A DNA stretch of 49,554 nt. Source: Clostridiales bacterium CHKCI001. GTDB taxonomy: Bacteria; Bacillota; Clostridia; Lachnospirales; Lachnospiraceae. A model generated the notes under the pieces. The model did not search any database. It was not told the DNA's origin and saw only the letters and a list, made by a program, of their open reading frames with translations. Location: the NCBI GenBank assembly GCA_900045905.1, contig FCNS01000010.1:1-49554 (forward strand), given 5' to 3'. Positions 18,168-25,937 of this stretch are shown piece after piece. A program made the position numbers and the translations under genes. Within the stretch, counting starts at the first letter, position 1, and every line of letters starts with the position of its first letter.

Positions 18168-18719
18168 TTATTGGATTGATTTTCCAAGCTCATAGGCTTT
18201 TTGAATTTCTGGTTTTCCTTCAATATCACCCACATCTCCATTTCCGCCAGCAAGAACATAACCCAGATTCTTCCAACGCAAATGCTCCATCAGATGGTCG
18301 TAGTAAAGAACTACATCCTCAAAGCCATGTCCCTCCGCAGCCATCAAAAGTGCTGAGGCTCTGTCATGCCCTCTAAGTAGATTGCCGTCTCCTTCCTCTA
18401 GGGCAAACAAGCGGTCAATGGCTGTTCTAATCTGACCACTCATATTCCAGTAATACAGTGGGGTTGCCAGTACAATTACATCACACTCTTTTACCACTGG
18501 ATAAATTTTGTCCATATCGTCTTTTTGAACACAAGGACATTCTCGACTGCTATGTCCTCCAAAGCACCCCCTACAGCCATGAATGTTCATGCTGTCCAGA
18601 AAAAACTCGGTCACAGTATTTCCAGCACTTTCTGCTCCCTCAGTAAATGCCTTAACAAGCGTAGAGGTATTTCCGTTCTTTCGTGGACTTCCGTTCAGTA
18701 TCACAATTTTTTTACCCAT
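18168..18719 (-). CDS. NAD(P)H-dependent FMN oxidoreductase, flavodoxin-like
   Basis: About 183 aa. The N-terminus IVILNGSPRKNGNTSTLVKAF is the FMN phosphate-binding loop of the NADPH-dependent FMN reductase/WrbA group. CRGCFGG and VIVLATPLYYWNMSGQIRTA are further family marks. The frame extends to 18791, but the ATG at 18719 with GGAG eight bases upstream starts exactly at the domain. It overlaps nothing and follows its paralog by 19 bases. Cytoplasmic; likely reduces flavins, quinones or nitro compounds. Confidence 0.85.
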   Translation of the reverse strand: MGKKIVILNGSPRKNGNTSTLVKAFTEGAESAGNTVTEFFLDSMNIHGCRGCFGGHSSRECPCVQKDDMDKIYPVVKECDVIVLATPLYYWNMSGQIRTAIDRLFALEEGDGNLLRGHDRASALLMAAEGHGFEDVVLYYDHLMEHLRWKNLGYVLAGGNGDVGDIEGKPEIQKAYELGKSIQ

Positions 18720-18738
18720 ATAATAATTCTCCATTTCG

Positions 18739-19284
18739 TTAAATTTTATCTGCCAGCGCAGAAGCCTGCTGGCAGCCGTCTGTCTTTTCAATGTCGCCTA
18801 CATTCAGCACACCAGGAATCAGCACTTCACCAACCATATTCCATTTCAGCAAGGCAGCAGAACGCTCCACAGGAATCCTCACACCATCTAGTACAGACAA
18901 ATCATTTTCCTCGCAGCAGGCAATCAGACCACACTCTTTTCCAGCAATATCCTTTCCTGCCACACAGAATGAATACAGCTTATCAATAATGGCTTTCATC
19001 TGTGCTGGAATGGAATACCAGTACACTGGCATGGTAAATACAATAACGTCTGCCTCCAAAATAGCTGGCGCAATGGTATTGAAATCATCATCAAAGGAAC
19101 AGGCTTTACCCGTCTTATAACAGGTCTCACAGGCATGACATCCGCTCACATTCATCATAGCAGCGTCAAATCTCGTTATATTATGTCCCTTTTCTTTTGC
19201 TGCTTTGATAAAAGCGTCTGTCATAGCAAAGCTGTTCCCATTTTTCCGTGGACTACCTGAAATTACAACAATTTTTTTACTCAT
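18739..19284 (-). CDS. NAD(P)H-dependent FMN oxidoreductase, flavodoxin-like (paralog)
   Basis: 181 aa, same fold and motifs: IVVISGSPRKNGNSFAMTDA, a four-cysteine stretch CHACETCYKTGKAC and VIVFTMPVYWYSIPAQMKAI. The CxxC...C pattern is common in clostridial members and might hold a metal or a redox centre. It is the middle gene of the NTF2-like - reductase - reductase operon divergent from an HxlR regulator. Ribosome site GGAGG precedes the ATG. Confidence 0.87.
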   Translation of the reverse strand: MSKKIVVISGSPRKNGNSFAMTDAFIKAAKEKGHNITRFDAAMMNVSGCHACETCYKTGKACSFDDDFNTIAPAILEADVIVFTMPVYWYSIPAQMKAIIDKLYSFCVAGKDIAGKECGLIACCEENDLSVLDGVRIPVERSAALLKWNMVGEVLIPGVLNVGDIEKTDGCQQASALADKI

Positions 19285-19340
19285 AAAACATTCCTCCTGT
19301 CAGAAGGCGACCAGCCACTCCAGCCAGTCGCCACACTAAT

Positions 19341-19724
19341 TTATTTCTTTATTGTATTAGAGTTTTGGTTATACGCCTTTGCTACACATTTCCACTCGCC
19401 GTTCATTTTCAGCAGAAGCAGTACATCCGTAAAATCAATTCGATTGCCCCATCCTTCTTCCAGAACACGGACAACGGCCAGAGATTCCTCTACCATCAGC
19501 ACATCCACCCGTGCCTTGAAGTTATCTCCGCCAGGTACGGTGTCAACATTATGATAAAACTGCTCGATAGAACCATGCTCCAGTTCTCCGTCCAGATAAC
19601 CGAATAAAACCGCCTCATCGGTGAATAATTCTTTCGCATACTTGCTGTTGCCCTCTGCAACACTCTTAACAAATTTCATTGCTGCTTCTTCTACGGCCTG
19701 ATACTCTCTTAATTCTGCTCTCAT
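19341..19724 (-). CDS. NTF2-like / SnoaL-like protein
   Basis: 127 aa. The pattern of an N-terminal helix (VEEAAMKFVKSVAEGN), FTDEAVLFGYLDG, then beta strands ending in NGEWKCVAKAYNQ fits the NTF2-like cone fold (putative lumazine-binding/DUF4440 type). Enzymatic role unknown; neighbours suggest redox stress or small-aromatic handling. First gene of its operon; AAGGAGG precedes the ATG. Confidence 0.75.
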   Translation of the reverse strand: MRAELREYQAVEEAAMKFVKSVAEGNSKYAKELFTDEAVLFGYLDGELEHGSIEQFYHNVDTVPGGDNFKARVDVLMVEESLAVVRVLEEGWGNRIDFTDVLLLLKMNGEWKCVAKAYNQNSNTIKK

Positions 19725-19821
19725 GGTAATTGCCTCCTTGAAAATTATTCTTAATCCCCATCATTTTTGCTTTTCTAAATACTCATGACTCTGTATAGAA
19801 GTTTCCCTTTTTGTTGTGGAA

Positions 19822-19850
19822 TTGACTTTTCCGGTTGCTGATATTATAAT
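19822..19850 (+). promoter_or_regulatory. Promoter of the HxlR-type regulator gene
   Basis: TTGACT (19822-19827), 17-bp spacer, TATAAT (19845-19850), leaving a leader of about 80 bases before the ATG at 19940. The leader contains an imperfect inverted repeat GTACGCAC/GTGCGATAC (19878-19898) and a direct repeat ATACTTAC (19896-19903 and 19915-19922). Both are candidate HxlR sites. Confidence 0.6.
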
Positions 19851-19939
19851 CATAGCAAGAATAAAACAAAAAACAAGTACGCACATTAAAGTGCGATACT
19901 TACAAATATGTTAAATACTTACCTAAAGGAGAGTATAAA

Positions 19940-20272
19940 ATGAATAAGAGATGTATATCAAACGAATGCCTTAGTACCACTGGTTTTAGCTATACTTTAT
20001 CGCTGATTAACGGAAAATATAAGATGACGATTCTTTATACATTAATGGAGTTTGGTGTAGTGCGATTCAATGAGATGAAAAAATATATCGGACAAATTTC
20101 TTATAAGACGCTTAGTTCCACATTAAAAGAATTGGAAGCCGATCAGCTTGTCCATCGGGAAGAATACCCTCAAATTCCACCTAAAGTAGAATACAGCCTA
20201 ACAGAAAGAGGAAAGTCACTAATTCCTATTTTGGACGGTATGTGTGAGTGGGGAGATAGGAACAGGTTATAA
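19940..20272 (+). CDS. HxlR-family transcriptional regulator
   Basis: 110 aa winged helix. The family signature is visible in LSLINGKYKMTILYTL, then VRFNEMKKYIGQISYKTLSSTLKELEADQLV with the wing EYSLTERGKSL. HxlR/YodB members often sense quinones or aldehydes. It is transcribed away from the NTF2-like/flavodoxin operon and likely controls it from the shared 215-bp gap. A Cys near the N-terminus (Cys5 or Cys10) could be the redox sensor; this is inference. Confidence 0.9.
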   Translation: MNKRCISNECLSTTGFSYTLSLINGKYKMTILYTLMEFGVVRFNEMKKYIGQISYKTLSSTLKELEADQLVHREEYPQIPPKVEYSLTERGKSLIPILDGMCEWGDRNRL

Positions 20273-20358
20273 AACTCTTCTGTTACCCCTACCTAACATT
20301 ATTACTATTTAAGATATTGGATATAAATTCAACAAAGTTATAATTTAATTCTCATTTT

Positions 20359-20397
20359 AACAAGGGAGAGACACAGTTCTGTGCACTCTCCCTTGTT
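20359..20397 (+). terminator. Rho-independent terminator after the HxlR gene
   Basis: A 12-bp perfect stem AACAAGGGAGAG (20359-20370) / CTCTCCCTTGTT (20386-20397), with a nested ACAG/CTGT loop, followed by a T-containing run. It separates the HxlR unit from the next operon. Confidence 0.85.
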
Positions 20398-20578
20398 TTA
20401 TCATTATAACAAAATGTTTTTTAATCATTTTTATCAAAACATCCCATCACTCGGGTATATTTTTTCTAAGGCAAAATCGGATCTACATTCATATTTTAGA
20501 TGAAATTAAATGGCCTTTATTCTTTTTGTCTAATGCTTCATAAAAATGGCAACTAAAAAATTATTTAACAAAAATATA

Positions 20579-20628
20579 TTGACACTATGTCAGAATAGGT
20601 GTACAATACAATCACTGACATTGTGTCA
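20579..20628 (+). promoter_or_regulatory. Promoter with two TetR-type operators
   Basis: TTGACA (20579-20584), 17-bp spacer, TACAAT (20602-20607). Two 13-bp palindromes of the form TGACA-N3-TGTCA sit at 20580-20592 (over the -35) and 20616-20628 (just after the start site). The same motif covers the promoter of the TetR gene at 22416-22428, so this is very likely its operator. Confidence 0.75.
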
Positions 20629-20654
20629 GAACCCAAAAATAGGAGGCTATTAAA

Positions 20655-21230
20655 ATGAAAAAAAATATTGGTTCACAATTAGCTTTGTACCCTACCCCTG
20701 TTACTGTTATTGGAACTATGAATGAAGAAAAGCCTACATGGACGCTGGTAGCGCATGTGGGAATTATTGGGCATGACCGTGTACTCGTCAGCCTTGCATC
20801 TGCACATTTTATCAATAGCCTGATTAAGAAAAATCAGAAATTGTCTATTAATATGGTTAATGAAACTATGCTGCCAGAAGTAGATTATTCTGGTGCTGTC
20901 AGTGGAGCTGAGGAAGATAAATCCAATTTGTTTGCTTTTGATATGGGTAATAATGGAACACCGATTATTACAAAAGCCCCTCTTACTATGGAGTGTTCCG
21001 TAGTAGATATCTATAACACACAAGGCTTTGAAAGTTTTATTTGCACCATAGACAATACTTACGTTGAAGAAAACTATTTAAATGAGAACGGAAAAATCAA
21101 CTATCATACCCTAAAACCAGTATTGTTTGAGTTCCCGACTTATGAATACTTGCAAACAGGAAATGTGATCGGAAAATGCCTGTCTTTCAAAAAAACAATA
21201 ATAAACAAGGAGGAAAATAAATCATGTTAG
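20655..21230 (+). CDS. Flavin reductase family protein (FMN-binding split barrel)
   Basis: 191 aa. Motifs of the flavin reductase/DIM6-NTAB family: an N-terminal YPTPVTVIGTMNEEKPTWTL, VLVSLASAHFINSLIKKNQK and LSINMVNE. It binds FMN and probably transfers hydride from NAD(P)H or serves as a flavoredoxin. AGGAGG precedes the ATG. It overlaps the alcohol dehydrogenase gene by 7 bp; both are expected to be repressed by the TetR protein encoded next. Confidence 0.87.
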   Translation: MKKNIGSQLALYPTPVTVIGTMNEEKPTWTLVAHVGIIGHDRVLVSLASAHFINSLIKKNQKLSINMVNETMLPEVDYSGAVSGAEEDKSNLFAFDMGNNGTPIITKAPLTMECSVVDIYNTQGFESFICTIDNTYVEENYLNENGKINYHTLKPVLFEFPTYEYLQTGNVIGKCLSFKKTIINKEENKSC

Positions 21231-22393
21231 GAAACTTTGTATATTGCAATCCAACGAAACTTTATTTCGGTGATGAATCTCTGAATTATCTAAATGAAGA
21301 ACTGTCAAAGTATGGCCAGAATGTAGTTTTGATTTACGGAGGCGGTTCTATTAAAAAGAATGGAATCTATGACGAAGTTATGAAAATCCTGAAAAAGAAT
21401 GGCAAAAATGTTGCAGAAATTTCAGGAGTAATGCCAAATCCAACTCTTGCCAAATTGTATGAAGGAATCGAGATTGCGAGAAAACATCATGCAGATTTAC
21501 TTTTAGCTGTGGGCGGTGGCTCTGTCTGTGATTATTCAAAAGCGGTATCTGTATCCGTTAACTGCAAAGAGGACCCATGGGAAAAATACTATATCCGTTT
21601 TGAGGAGCCAGATTGTGAAATCATTCCTGTAGGCTGCGTTCTAACTATGGTTGGAACTGGTTCTGAAATGAATGCTGGCTCTGTTATTACTAATCAGGAA
21701 ACAAAGCAGAAAATTGGACATGTTTTTGCCAGCGAAACTATCATGCCGAAATTTTCTATTCTCAATCCGAAATACACTCTAACTCTGCCTCATTATCAGA
21801 TGGTATCTGGCATTTATGATATCTTTAACCATATCTGTGAACAATATTTCTCTGGAGAGGACGATAATACCAGTGATTATATCAGTGAAGGATTAATGCG
21901 TTCTGTCATTGAGTCCAGTCGTATTGCCAATAAGGACCCACAGAATTATGAAGCAAGAAGCAATCTTATGTGGACAGCAACATGGGCATTGAATACACTG
22001 GTTGCCTGTGGAAAATCTACTGACTGGATGGTTCATATGTTAGGTCAGGCCGTTGGTGGTTATACAAATGCGACACATGGAATGACACTCGCAGCAGTTT
22101 CACTTCCATATTATCGCCATATCATGCTATACGGTCTTAACAAATTTAAGCGTTTTGCCATAAATGTCTGGAACGTCAATCCAGAAGGAAAAAGCGACCA
22201 GCAGATCGCAGAAGAAGGTCTTGCTGCTATGGAAAGCTGGATGAAAGAGCTAGGAGTAGTAATGAATATTTCCGATTTGGGGGCAAATGAAGATATGCTG
22301 GAAAACCTTGCAGACGTTACACTTTCTATGACAGGCGGATATAAAGTGCTTGAACGCAGCGAAATTATTGAAATTTTTAGGGAAAGTTTGTAA
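21224..22393 (+). CDS. Iron-containing alcohol dehydrogenase (YqhD/BdhA-like)
   Basis: 389 aa group III ADH. The NAD(P) site is seen as VLIYGGGSIKKNG and LLAVGGGSVCDYSKA. Metal ligands are Asp and His in YDIFNHICEQ and two His in MVHMLGQAVGGYTNATHGMT. The YqhD/butanol dehydrogenase subgroup reduces aldehydes with NADPH. Cotranscribed with the flavin reductase, so the pair may detoxify reactive aldehydes or quinones sensed by the TetR regulator. Confidence 0.93.
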   Translation: MLGNFVYCNPTKLYFGDESLNYLNEELSKYGQNVVLIYGGGSIKKNGIYDEVMKILKKNGKNVAEISGVMPNPTLAKLYEGIEIARKHHADLLLAVGGGSVCDYSKAVSVSVNCKEDPWEKYYIRFEEPDCEIIPVGCVLTMVGTGSEMNAGSVITNQETKQKIGHVFASETIMPKFSILNPKYTLTLPHYQMVSGIYDIFNHICEQYFSGEDDNTSDYISEGLMRSVIESSRIANKDPQNYEARSNLMWTATWALNTLVACGKSTDWMVHMLGQAVGGYTNATHGMTLAAVSLPYYRHIMLYGLNKFKRFAINVWNVNPEGKSDQQIAEEGLAAMESWMKELGVVMNISDLGANEDMLENLADVTLSMTGGYKVLERSEIIEIFRESL

Positions 22394-22414
22394 TAACCAA
22401 TTTTTCTCTCTGGA

Positions 22415-22443
22415 TTGACACAGTATCAGAGCAAGAATATAAT
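22415..22443 (+). promoter_or_regulatory. Autoregulated promoter of the TetR gene
   Basis: TTGACA (22415-22420), 17-bp spacer, TATAAT (22438-22443). TGACACAGTATCA at 22416-22428 matches the TGACA-N3-TGTCA operators upstream with one mismatch. The start site falls near 22450, so the GTG at 22453 would be leaderless and the ATG at 22489 is the better start. Confidence 0.75.
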
Positions 22444-22488
22444 GTTGCTAGAGTGAAAAACAGAAACTATACAGAGAGGAAGAATATT

Positions 22489-23118
22489 ATGCCGAAAGGG
22501 TCAGAGGAATTAACAAATGCCAGAAAAAAGGAAATTATAAATGCTTGCGCTTTGCTTTATGAAACAATGAGTTTCAAAGAGATTACTATAAAGGAAATTG
22601 GCAAAGTAACATCTTTTACCCGTACTTCTATATATAACTACTTTCAAACTAAAGAGGAAATCTTTTTAGCACTCCTTCAGCAAGAATATGAACTTTGGAA
22701 TCTTGATTTGGAGAAATTATATAATGAATATGAACAAATGTCAGTGGAACAGTTCGCTGTAGAACTTGCTCATACATTAGAAAAGAGGAAGCGCCTTTTA
22801 AAACTTATGTCTATGAACCATTATGACATGGAAAGCAGCAGTCGTATGGAAAATTTAGTTAAATTTAAAGTTGCTTATGGAAACTCAATCAAAGCAGTTA
22901 CACACTGTCTAAAAAAATTTTTCCCAAACATGTCTGAAAATGATATACAGACCTTCATTTATGCGTTCTTTCCATTTCTTTTTGGTATCTATCCTTATAC
23001 AGTCGTAACCGATAAACAGCGAGAGGCAATGGAAAAGGCAAATGCAAATTATGTGTTCCTTTCTTTGTACGAAATAACTTACTCATGTGTTAAAAAATTA
23101 TTAGAAAGATTTGATTAA
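22489..23118 (+). CDS. TetR-family transcriptional regulator
   Basis: 209 aa from the ATG at 22489 with AGAGAGG upstream. The N-terminal TetR HTH is visible: KKEIINACALLYETMSFKEI, then IGKVTSFTRTSIYNYFQTKEEIF. The all-helical ligand domain follows, with no recognised ligand. Three copies of a 13-bp palindrome in its own promoter and that of the adjacent reductase/dehydrogenase operon indicate a simple self-repressing circuit. Confidence 0.92.
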   Translation: MPKGSEELTNARKKEIINACALLYETMSFKEITIKEIGKVTSFTRTSIYNYFQTKEEIFLALLQQEYELWNLDLEKLYNEYEQMSVEQFAVELAHTLEKRKRLLKLMSMNHYDMESSSRMENLVKFKVAYGNSIKAVTHCLKKFFPNMSENDIQTFIYAFFPFLFGIYPYTVVTDKQREAMEKANANYVFLSLYEITYSCVKKLLERFD

Positions 23119-23162
23119 ACCATAAAACTTGCTATTATTTTACCTATTACCTTTTCTTCCTA

Positions 23163-23208
23163 AAAATACAGCCAGACGAAAACTTTTTCCAAAGTGTGGC
23201 TGTATTTT
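23163..23208 (+). terminator. Terminator after the TetR gene
   Basis: Stem AAAATACAGCCA (23163-23174) / TGGCTGTATTTT (23197-23208) followed by TTAT; 12 bp perfect. The same sequence begins a ~110-bp repeat found again at 25763. Confidence 0.75.
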
Positions 23209-23270
23209 TTATTTCTTACTGATTATTTAGATTTTCCTCATTCGTTTCTATCACTTTTTATACCAATAAA
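23163..23270 (+). repeat. Copy 1 of a dispersed ~110-bp repeat
   Basis: About 85% like 25763-25872. Both start with an ACAG-type hairpin and continue TTATTTCTTAC.GATTATTTAGATTTTCC, ending in ATACCAATAAA. The 3' part beyond the hairpin is at least as well conserved as the stem, so it is more than a chance terminator likeness. Confidence 0.7.
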
Positions 23271-23421
23271 CTGAAATACATGGCATTTCAGATGGACAAC
23301 AAAGTTTTTACGAAGATTTATGTGCATTTTTATTAAGTATGTATTGTTTTGGATTTAACAATCATTGTACTTGTTTTGCTTTTCAGGATAAGGTAAGCAA
23401 TGGATGATTATAATAATTTTA

Positions 23422-23463
23422 GCGACCTAAATCCCCTTCTAACATCAATGGGATCAAGGTCGC
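23422..23463. terminator. Hairpin between convergent genes
   Basis: GCGACCT (23422-23428) pairs with AGGTCGC (23457-23463), with a possible inner ATCCC/GGGAT stem. T-rich on the plus-strand side (CTTATTTTTAC) and weaker on the minus side. It probably ends the NifX-FKBP transcript or blocks read-through. Confidence 0.5.
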
Positions 23464-23498
23464 CTTATTTTTACTTCCTAATAACTTCTGTTCATATA

Positions 23499-24347
23499 TT
23501 ATTTTACTTCAACTAACTCGATTTGGAAGTTCAATTCTTTTCCTGCCATTTCATGATTAGCATCAAATGTAATCGTTGTTTCGTCCTTTGCAGTTACCTT
23601 AACAGGGAACGGCTGTCCATATTGATTGGATAAATAAACTTGCTGTCCAACTTCTAACCCTTCTGAGCCTGGAAGCTGTGCAATCTCAACTGTAAAAATA
23701 GCATTTGGATTTGACATACCATAAGCTTCTTCTGGCATCAAATGAACATCCACAACTTGACCAACTTCCATATTGGCTACAGCAGCATCAAAACCTTTAA
23801 TCATTTGTCCAGCACCGCAAATAAATTCCAATGGTTCTCCACGATCATAAGAAGAATCGAACTGTGTTCCATCATTGAATGTACCTCTGTAATGAGTCCG
23901 ACAAGTTTTACCTACATTAGGTCCAGTAATTGCAGGCTGAGATCCACATCCTCCACCACAGTTTCCTCCACAAGAATGGCCTTCTTCATGATGACCACAA
24001 CTATGACCTTCTTCATGATGATGATCACAATTTGCTCCAGAAGATACTAATTCTCCCTTTAAGTAAGCTTCCACTGCCTGATCTGCATCACCCTGAGCAC
24101 CAGAACATAATTCAACACCTGCTTCTGCAAGTGCAGCCTGAGCTCCACCACCAATTCCACCACAAATCAGCACATCCACTGACTGTCCAGCCAAAAGTCC
24201 AGCCAAAGCACCATGTCCAGTGCCATTGGAACTAATCACTTCACTGGAAATTACTTTATTATCCCCAACCTCATATACTTTGAAAAACTCTGTTTTTCCA
24301 AAATGTTGAAAGATGTTTCCATTATCATAAGTTACCGCTATTTTCAT
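23499..24347 (-). CDS. Fusion of NifX/NafY-like domain, His/Cys-rich linker and FKBP-type (SlyD-like) domain
   Basis: 282 aa. Residues 1-105 match the dinitrogenase iron-molybdenum cofactor-binding fold (MKIAVTYDNGNIFQHFGKTE...VLICGGIGGGAQAALAEAG). Residues about 107-136 are a metal-binding stretch with repeated HHEEGHSCG, Cys and Gly. Residues about 140-282 are a FKBP prolyl isomerase of the SlyD kind: THYRGTFNDGTQFDSSYDRG, GQMIKGFDAAVANMEVGQ, PEEAYG, then an IF-domain and FQIELVEVK. SlyD carries a similar His/Cys tail for nickel. A metal-handling chaperone is a fair guess. No nitrogenase or hydrogenase genes are nearby. Confidence 0.88.
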   Translation of the reverse strand: MKIAVTYDNGNIFQHFGKTEFFKVYEVGDNKVISSEVISSNGTGHGALAGLLAGQSVDVLICGGIGGGAQAALAEAGVELCSGAQGDADQAVEAYLKGELVSSGANCDHHHEEGHSCGHHEEGHSCGGNCGGGCGSQPAITGPNVGKTCRTHYRGTFNDGTQFDSSYDRGEPLEFICGAGQMIKGFDAAVANMEVGQVVDVHLMPEEAYGMSNPNAIFTVEIAQLPGSEGLEVGQQVYLSNQYGQPFPVKVTAKDETTITFDANHEMAGKELNFQIELVEVK

Positions 24348-24396
24348 TTGTTAATCCTCACTTTTCTATAATTTTTTTATAAACAAAATCCTTTCA

Positions 24397-24411
24397 TTTG
24401 CCATAGGCAAA
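24397..24411 (-). promoter_or_regulatory. 15-bp palindrome upstream of the NifX-FKBP gene
   Basis: TTTGCCATAGGCAAA is a perfect odd palindrome about 50 bases upstream of the ATG at 24347. No regulator is encoded beside it. Candidate operator only. Confidence 0.3.
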
Positions 24412-24589
24412 AACTTACTTCCCTTAGAAGGTGAAATGAACCTTGTAATAGTTATTAACCTCATTATTATACCATATTTTTATTGCATCAAAAGCCTCTT
24501 TTTTACTATTATCCTCATTTTTTTATGCCCCAATACTTACTATAAAAGAAAAACTATTTATCTGCTTTGTTCCACATATTTTTAGTAAA

Positions 24590-24745
24590 GCAGACACTCG
24601 GAATCCGCTTTGCTACTTCCTCATGAACGCAGGCTTCTTTGCAGCTTGTCAGTGTGGGCTTTCCTAATCCCCCACTGACACGGGCATCCCCATCCCTCCG
24701 CTTAGTCCTTCATGCACTTGCAGCAGGGGACTGCCCGTTCTGGGT
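24590..24745 (-). ncRNA. GC-rich structured RNA candidate downstream of the NUDIX gene
   Basis: In an otherwise A+T-rich stretch, about 155 bases are GC-rich and fold well on the minus strand. A stem TGTCAGTG...CACTGACA is extended by GGG/CCC across one bulge, and smaller GCAG/CTGC and GGG/CCC stems precede it. Then comes AAGCTGCAAAGAAGCCTGCG and TTCATGAGGAAGTAGC. It begins right after the NUDIX stop and has no open frame. The AAGCC...GAGGAAGT order also occurs in the IS right end at 49498-49541, so an orphan omega-RNA/HEARO-like element is the leading idea. The family is not confirmed. Confidence 0.45.
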
Positions 24746-24751
24746 TCAAAT

Positions 24752-25141
24752 TTATTGTAAATACTCTTTTATTTGCTCAATTAATCCCTGATCTGCTGGC
24801 AACCACGCCACACTATCCAAGTTCTCCTTATCCAGCCATTTTGCTGCCTCATGTTCCTTTAAAACGAAATGTCCAGATTTTACAGAACAAATAAAACATG
24901 CCATAGACAAGTGGAACGTAGGATAATCATACTCTACTGTATTTAATAGAGATTTCACTTCTATCTCAGTATCTAATTCTTCTTTAATTTCTCGTACAAT
25001 GGCCTCTTCCAATGTCTCATTTTCTTCTACCTTTCCACCAGGAAATTCCCATCCATCTTTAAATTCTCCATATCCACGCTGTGTCGCAAATACTTTTTTG
25101 TCATCTATAATAATTGCTGCTACTACTTTAATTGTCTTCAT
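24752..25141 (-). CDS. NUDIX hydrolase, MutT/CTP pyrophosphohydrolase-like
   Basis: 129 aa. The NUDIX box is complete: GGKVEENETLEEAIVREIKEEL. VAAIIIDDKKVFATQRGYGEFKDGWEFPGG resembles small MutT/NudG enzymes that cleave oxidised or modified (d)NTPs. The C-terminus EHEAAKWLDKENLDSVAWLPAD is typical of the same group. Start with CGGAG upstream. Confidence 0.92.
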   Translation of the reverse strand: MKTIKVVAAIIIDDKKVFATQRGYGEFKDGWEFPGGKVEENETLEEAIVREIKEELDTEIEVKSLLNTVEYDYPTFHLSMACFICSVKSGHFVLKEHEAAKWLDKENLDSVAWLPADQGLIEQIKEYLQ

Positions 25142-25238
25142 AATTTTCTCCGTTTTTATTATTCATTTACTATATATTTGTATATATCTTCTTTCACTAA
25201 TGTCTCCAGCATCCATTCAATTTCTACTACCGTTTTCT

Positions 25239-25575
25239 CTATATTTGGCATAGCAAATTCCTTCTCCCTACCTCTTGCATACATTCTGCCAAGGTAATAA
25301 AATTCTTTTGATATTTTACCATCTTTGTTTTTTTATTAAACTTATATCTGCTTATATTTATAGGAACCTCATTTTTTCCAGCATAAAATCCGACAAGTGT
25401 CTTTATACGTATATTTTTGATATAAAACGAGATCTTCTTTCATTACCTCTTACGAACGGATTTCATATGCAATTTCATGGTTAAAAATTTCATGAATATT
25501 TCTTCTTTCCAGATAATCATTCCTTTTATCTGGAGTTGCTGTCATTTCAAGCCAAAGCTTTAGCTTAAAATAACC
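25239..25575 (-). pseudogene. Fragment of a DEAH-type SF2 helicase (DUF3427 group) and adjoining scraps
   Basis: Minus-strand reading YFKLKLWLEMTATPDKRNDY then IHEIFNHEIAYEIRS. TATP (25531-25542) is helicase motif III, and the following ...FNHEIAYEI is typical of large restriction-type helicases with DUF3427. It stops after IRS and only unrecognised pieces (NEVPINISRYKFNKKTKMVK) follow. A 30-codon frame (25159-25251, MPNIEKTVVEIEWMLE) lies between it and the NUDIX start and may be part of the remnant. Confidence 0.6.
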
Positions 25576-25792
25576 TGTATTTTACATTATAATTATCTCC
25601 AAACACTATTGCATCTTTCAAATAGATATTCCATAACGAATATAATGTACGAATTGCTGCAGCTTTGGATATTCCATTTTCCATAATCTCTAATAAAATA
25701 TCGGAAGAGTTTATAATAGAGTAATTCAGAAAAGCAGCTTTTAATTTCTGTTCTATATAAAAAATACAGTCAGACAAAAGCTCTTTTGCCAA
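25565..25792 (-). CDS. Hypothetical 75-aa open frame
   Basis: MAKELLSDCIFYIEQKLKAA followed by helical sequence, ending NYNVKYRLF. Its 5' end lies inside the dispersed repeat at 25763-25872, and its 3' end meets the helicase fragment. No family recognised and no convincing ribosome site. It may be a remnant rather than a gene. Confidence 0.25.
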   Translation of the reverse strand: MAKELLSDCIFYIEQKLKAAFLNYSIINSSDILLEIMENGISKAAAIRTLYSLWNIYLKDAIVFGDNYNVKYRLF

Positions 25793-25872
25793 AGTCAGAC
25801 TGTACTATTTATTTCTTACCGATTATTTAGATTTTCCCCATTGGTTTCTATCACTTTCTCATACCAATAAAT
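25763..25872 (+). repeat. Copy 2 of the dispersed ~110-bp repeat
   Basis: Same layout as 23163-23270. The hairpin ACAGTCAGAC/GTCAGACTGT has one mismatch, and the conserved tail runs GATTATTTAGATTTTCCCCATT to ATACCAATAAA. The two copies are direct and 2.6 kb apart. Confidence 0.7.
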
Positions 25873-25937
25873 CATTTTACTTTTAGTAATAGCCACTTGG
25901 GATAAAGTATATAAAAACAGAGCATTATCTTAAAACA

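Noticed and set aside
18525-18989. Plus-strand 154-codon frame
   Set aside because: Lies antisense across two intact flavodoxin-type reductases; composition is that of a shadow frame.
24700-24750. tRNA-like GGTTCAAAT near 24745
   Set aside because: No acceptor, D or anticodon arms can be drawn; the match is limited to the T-loop.
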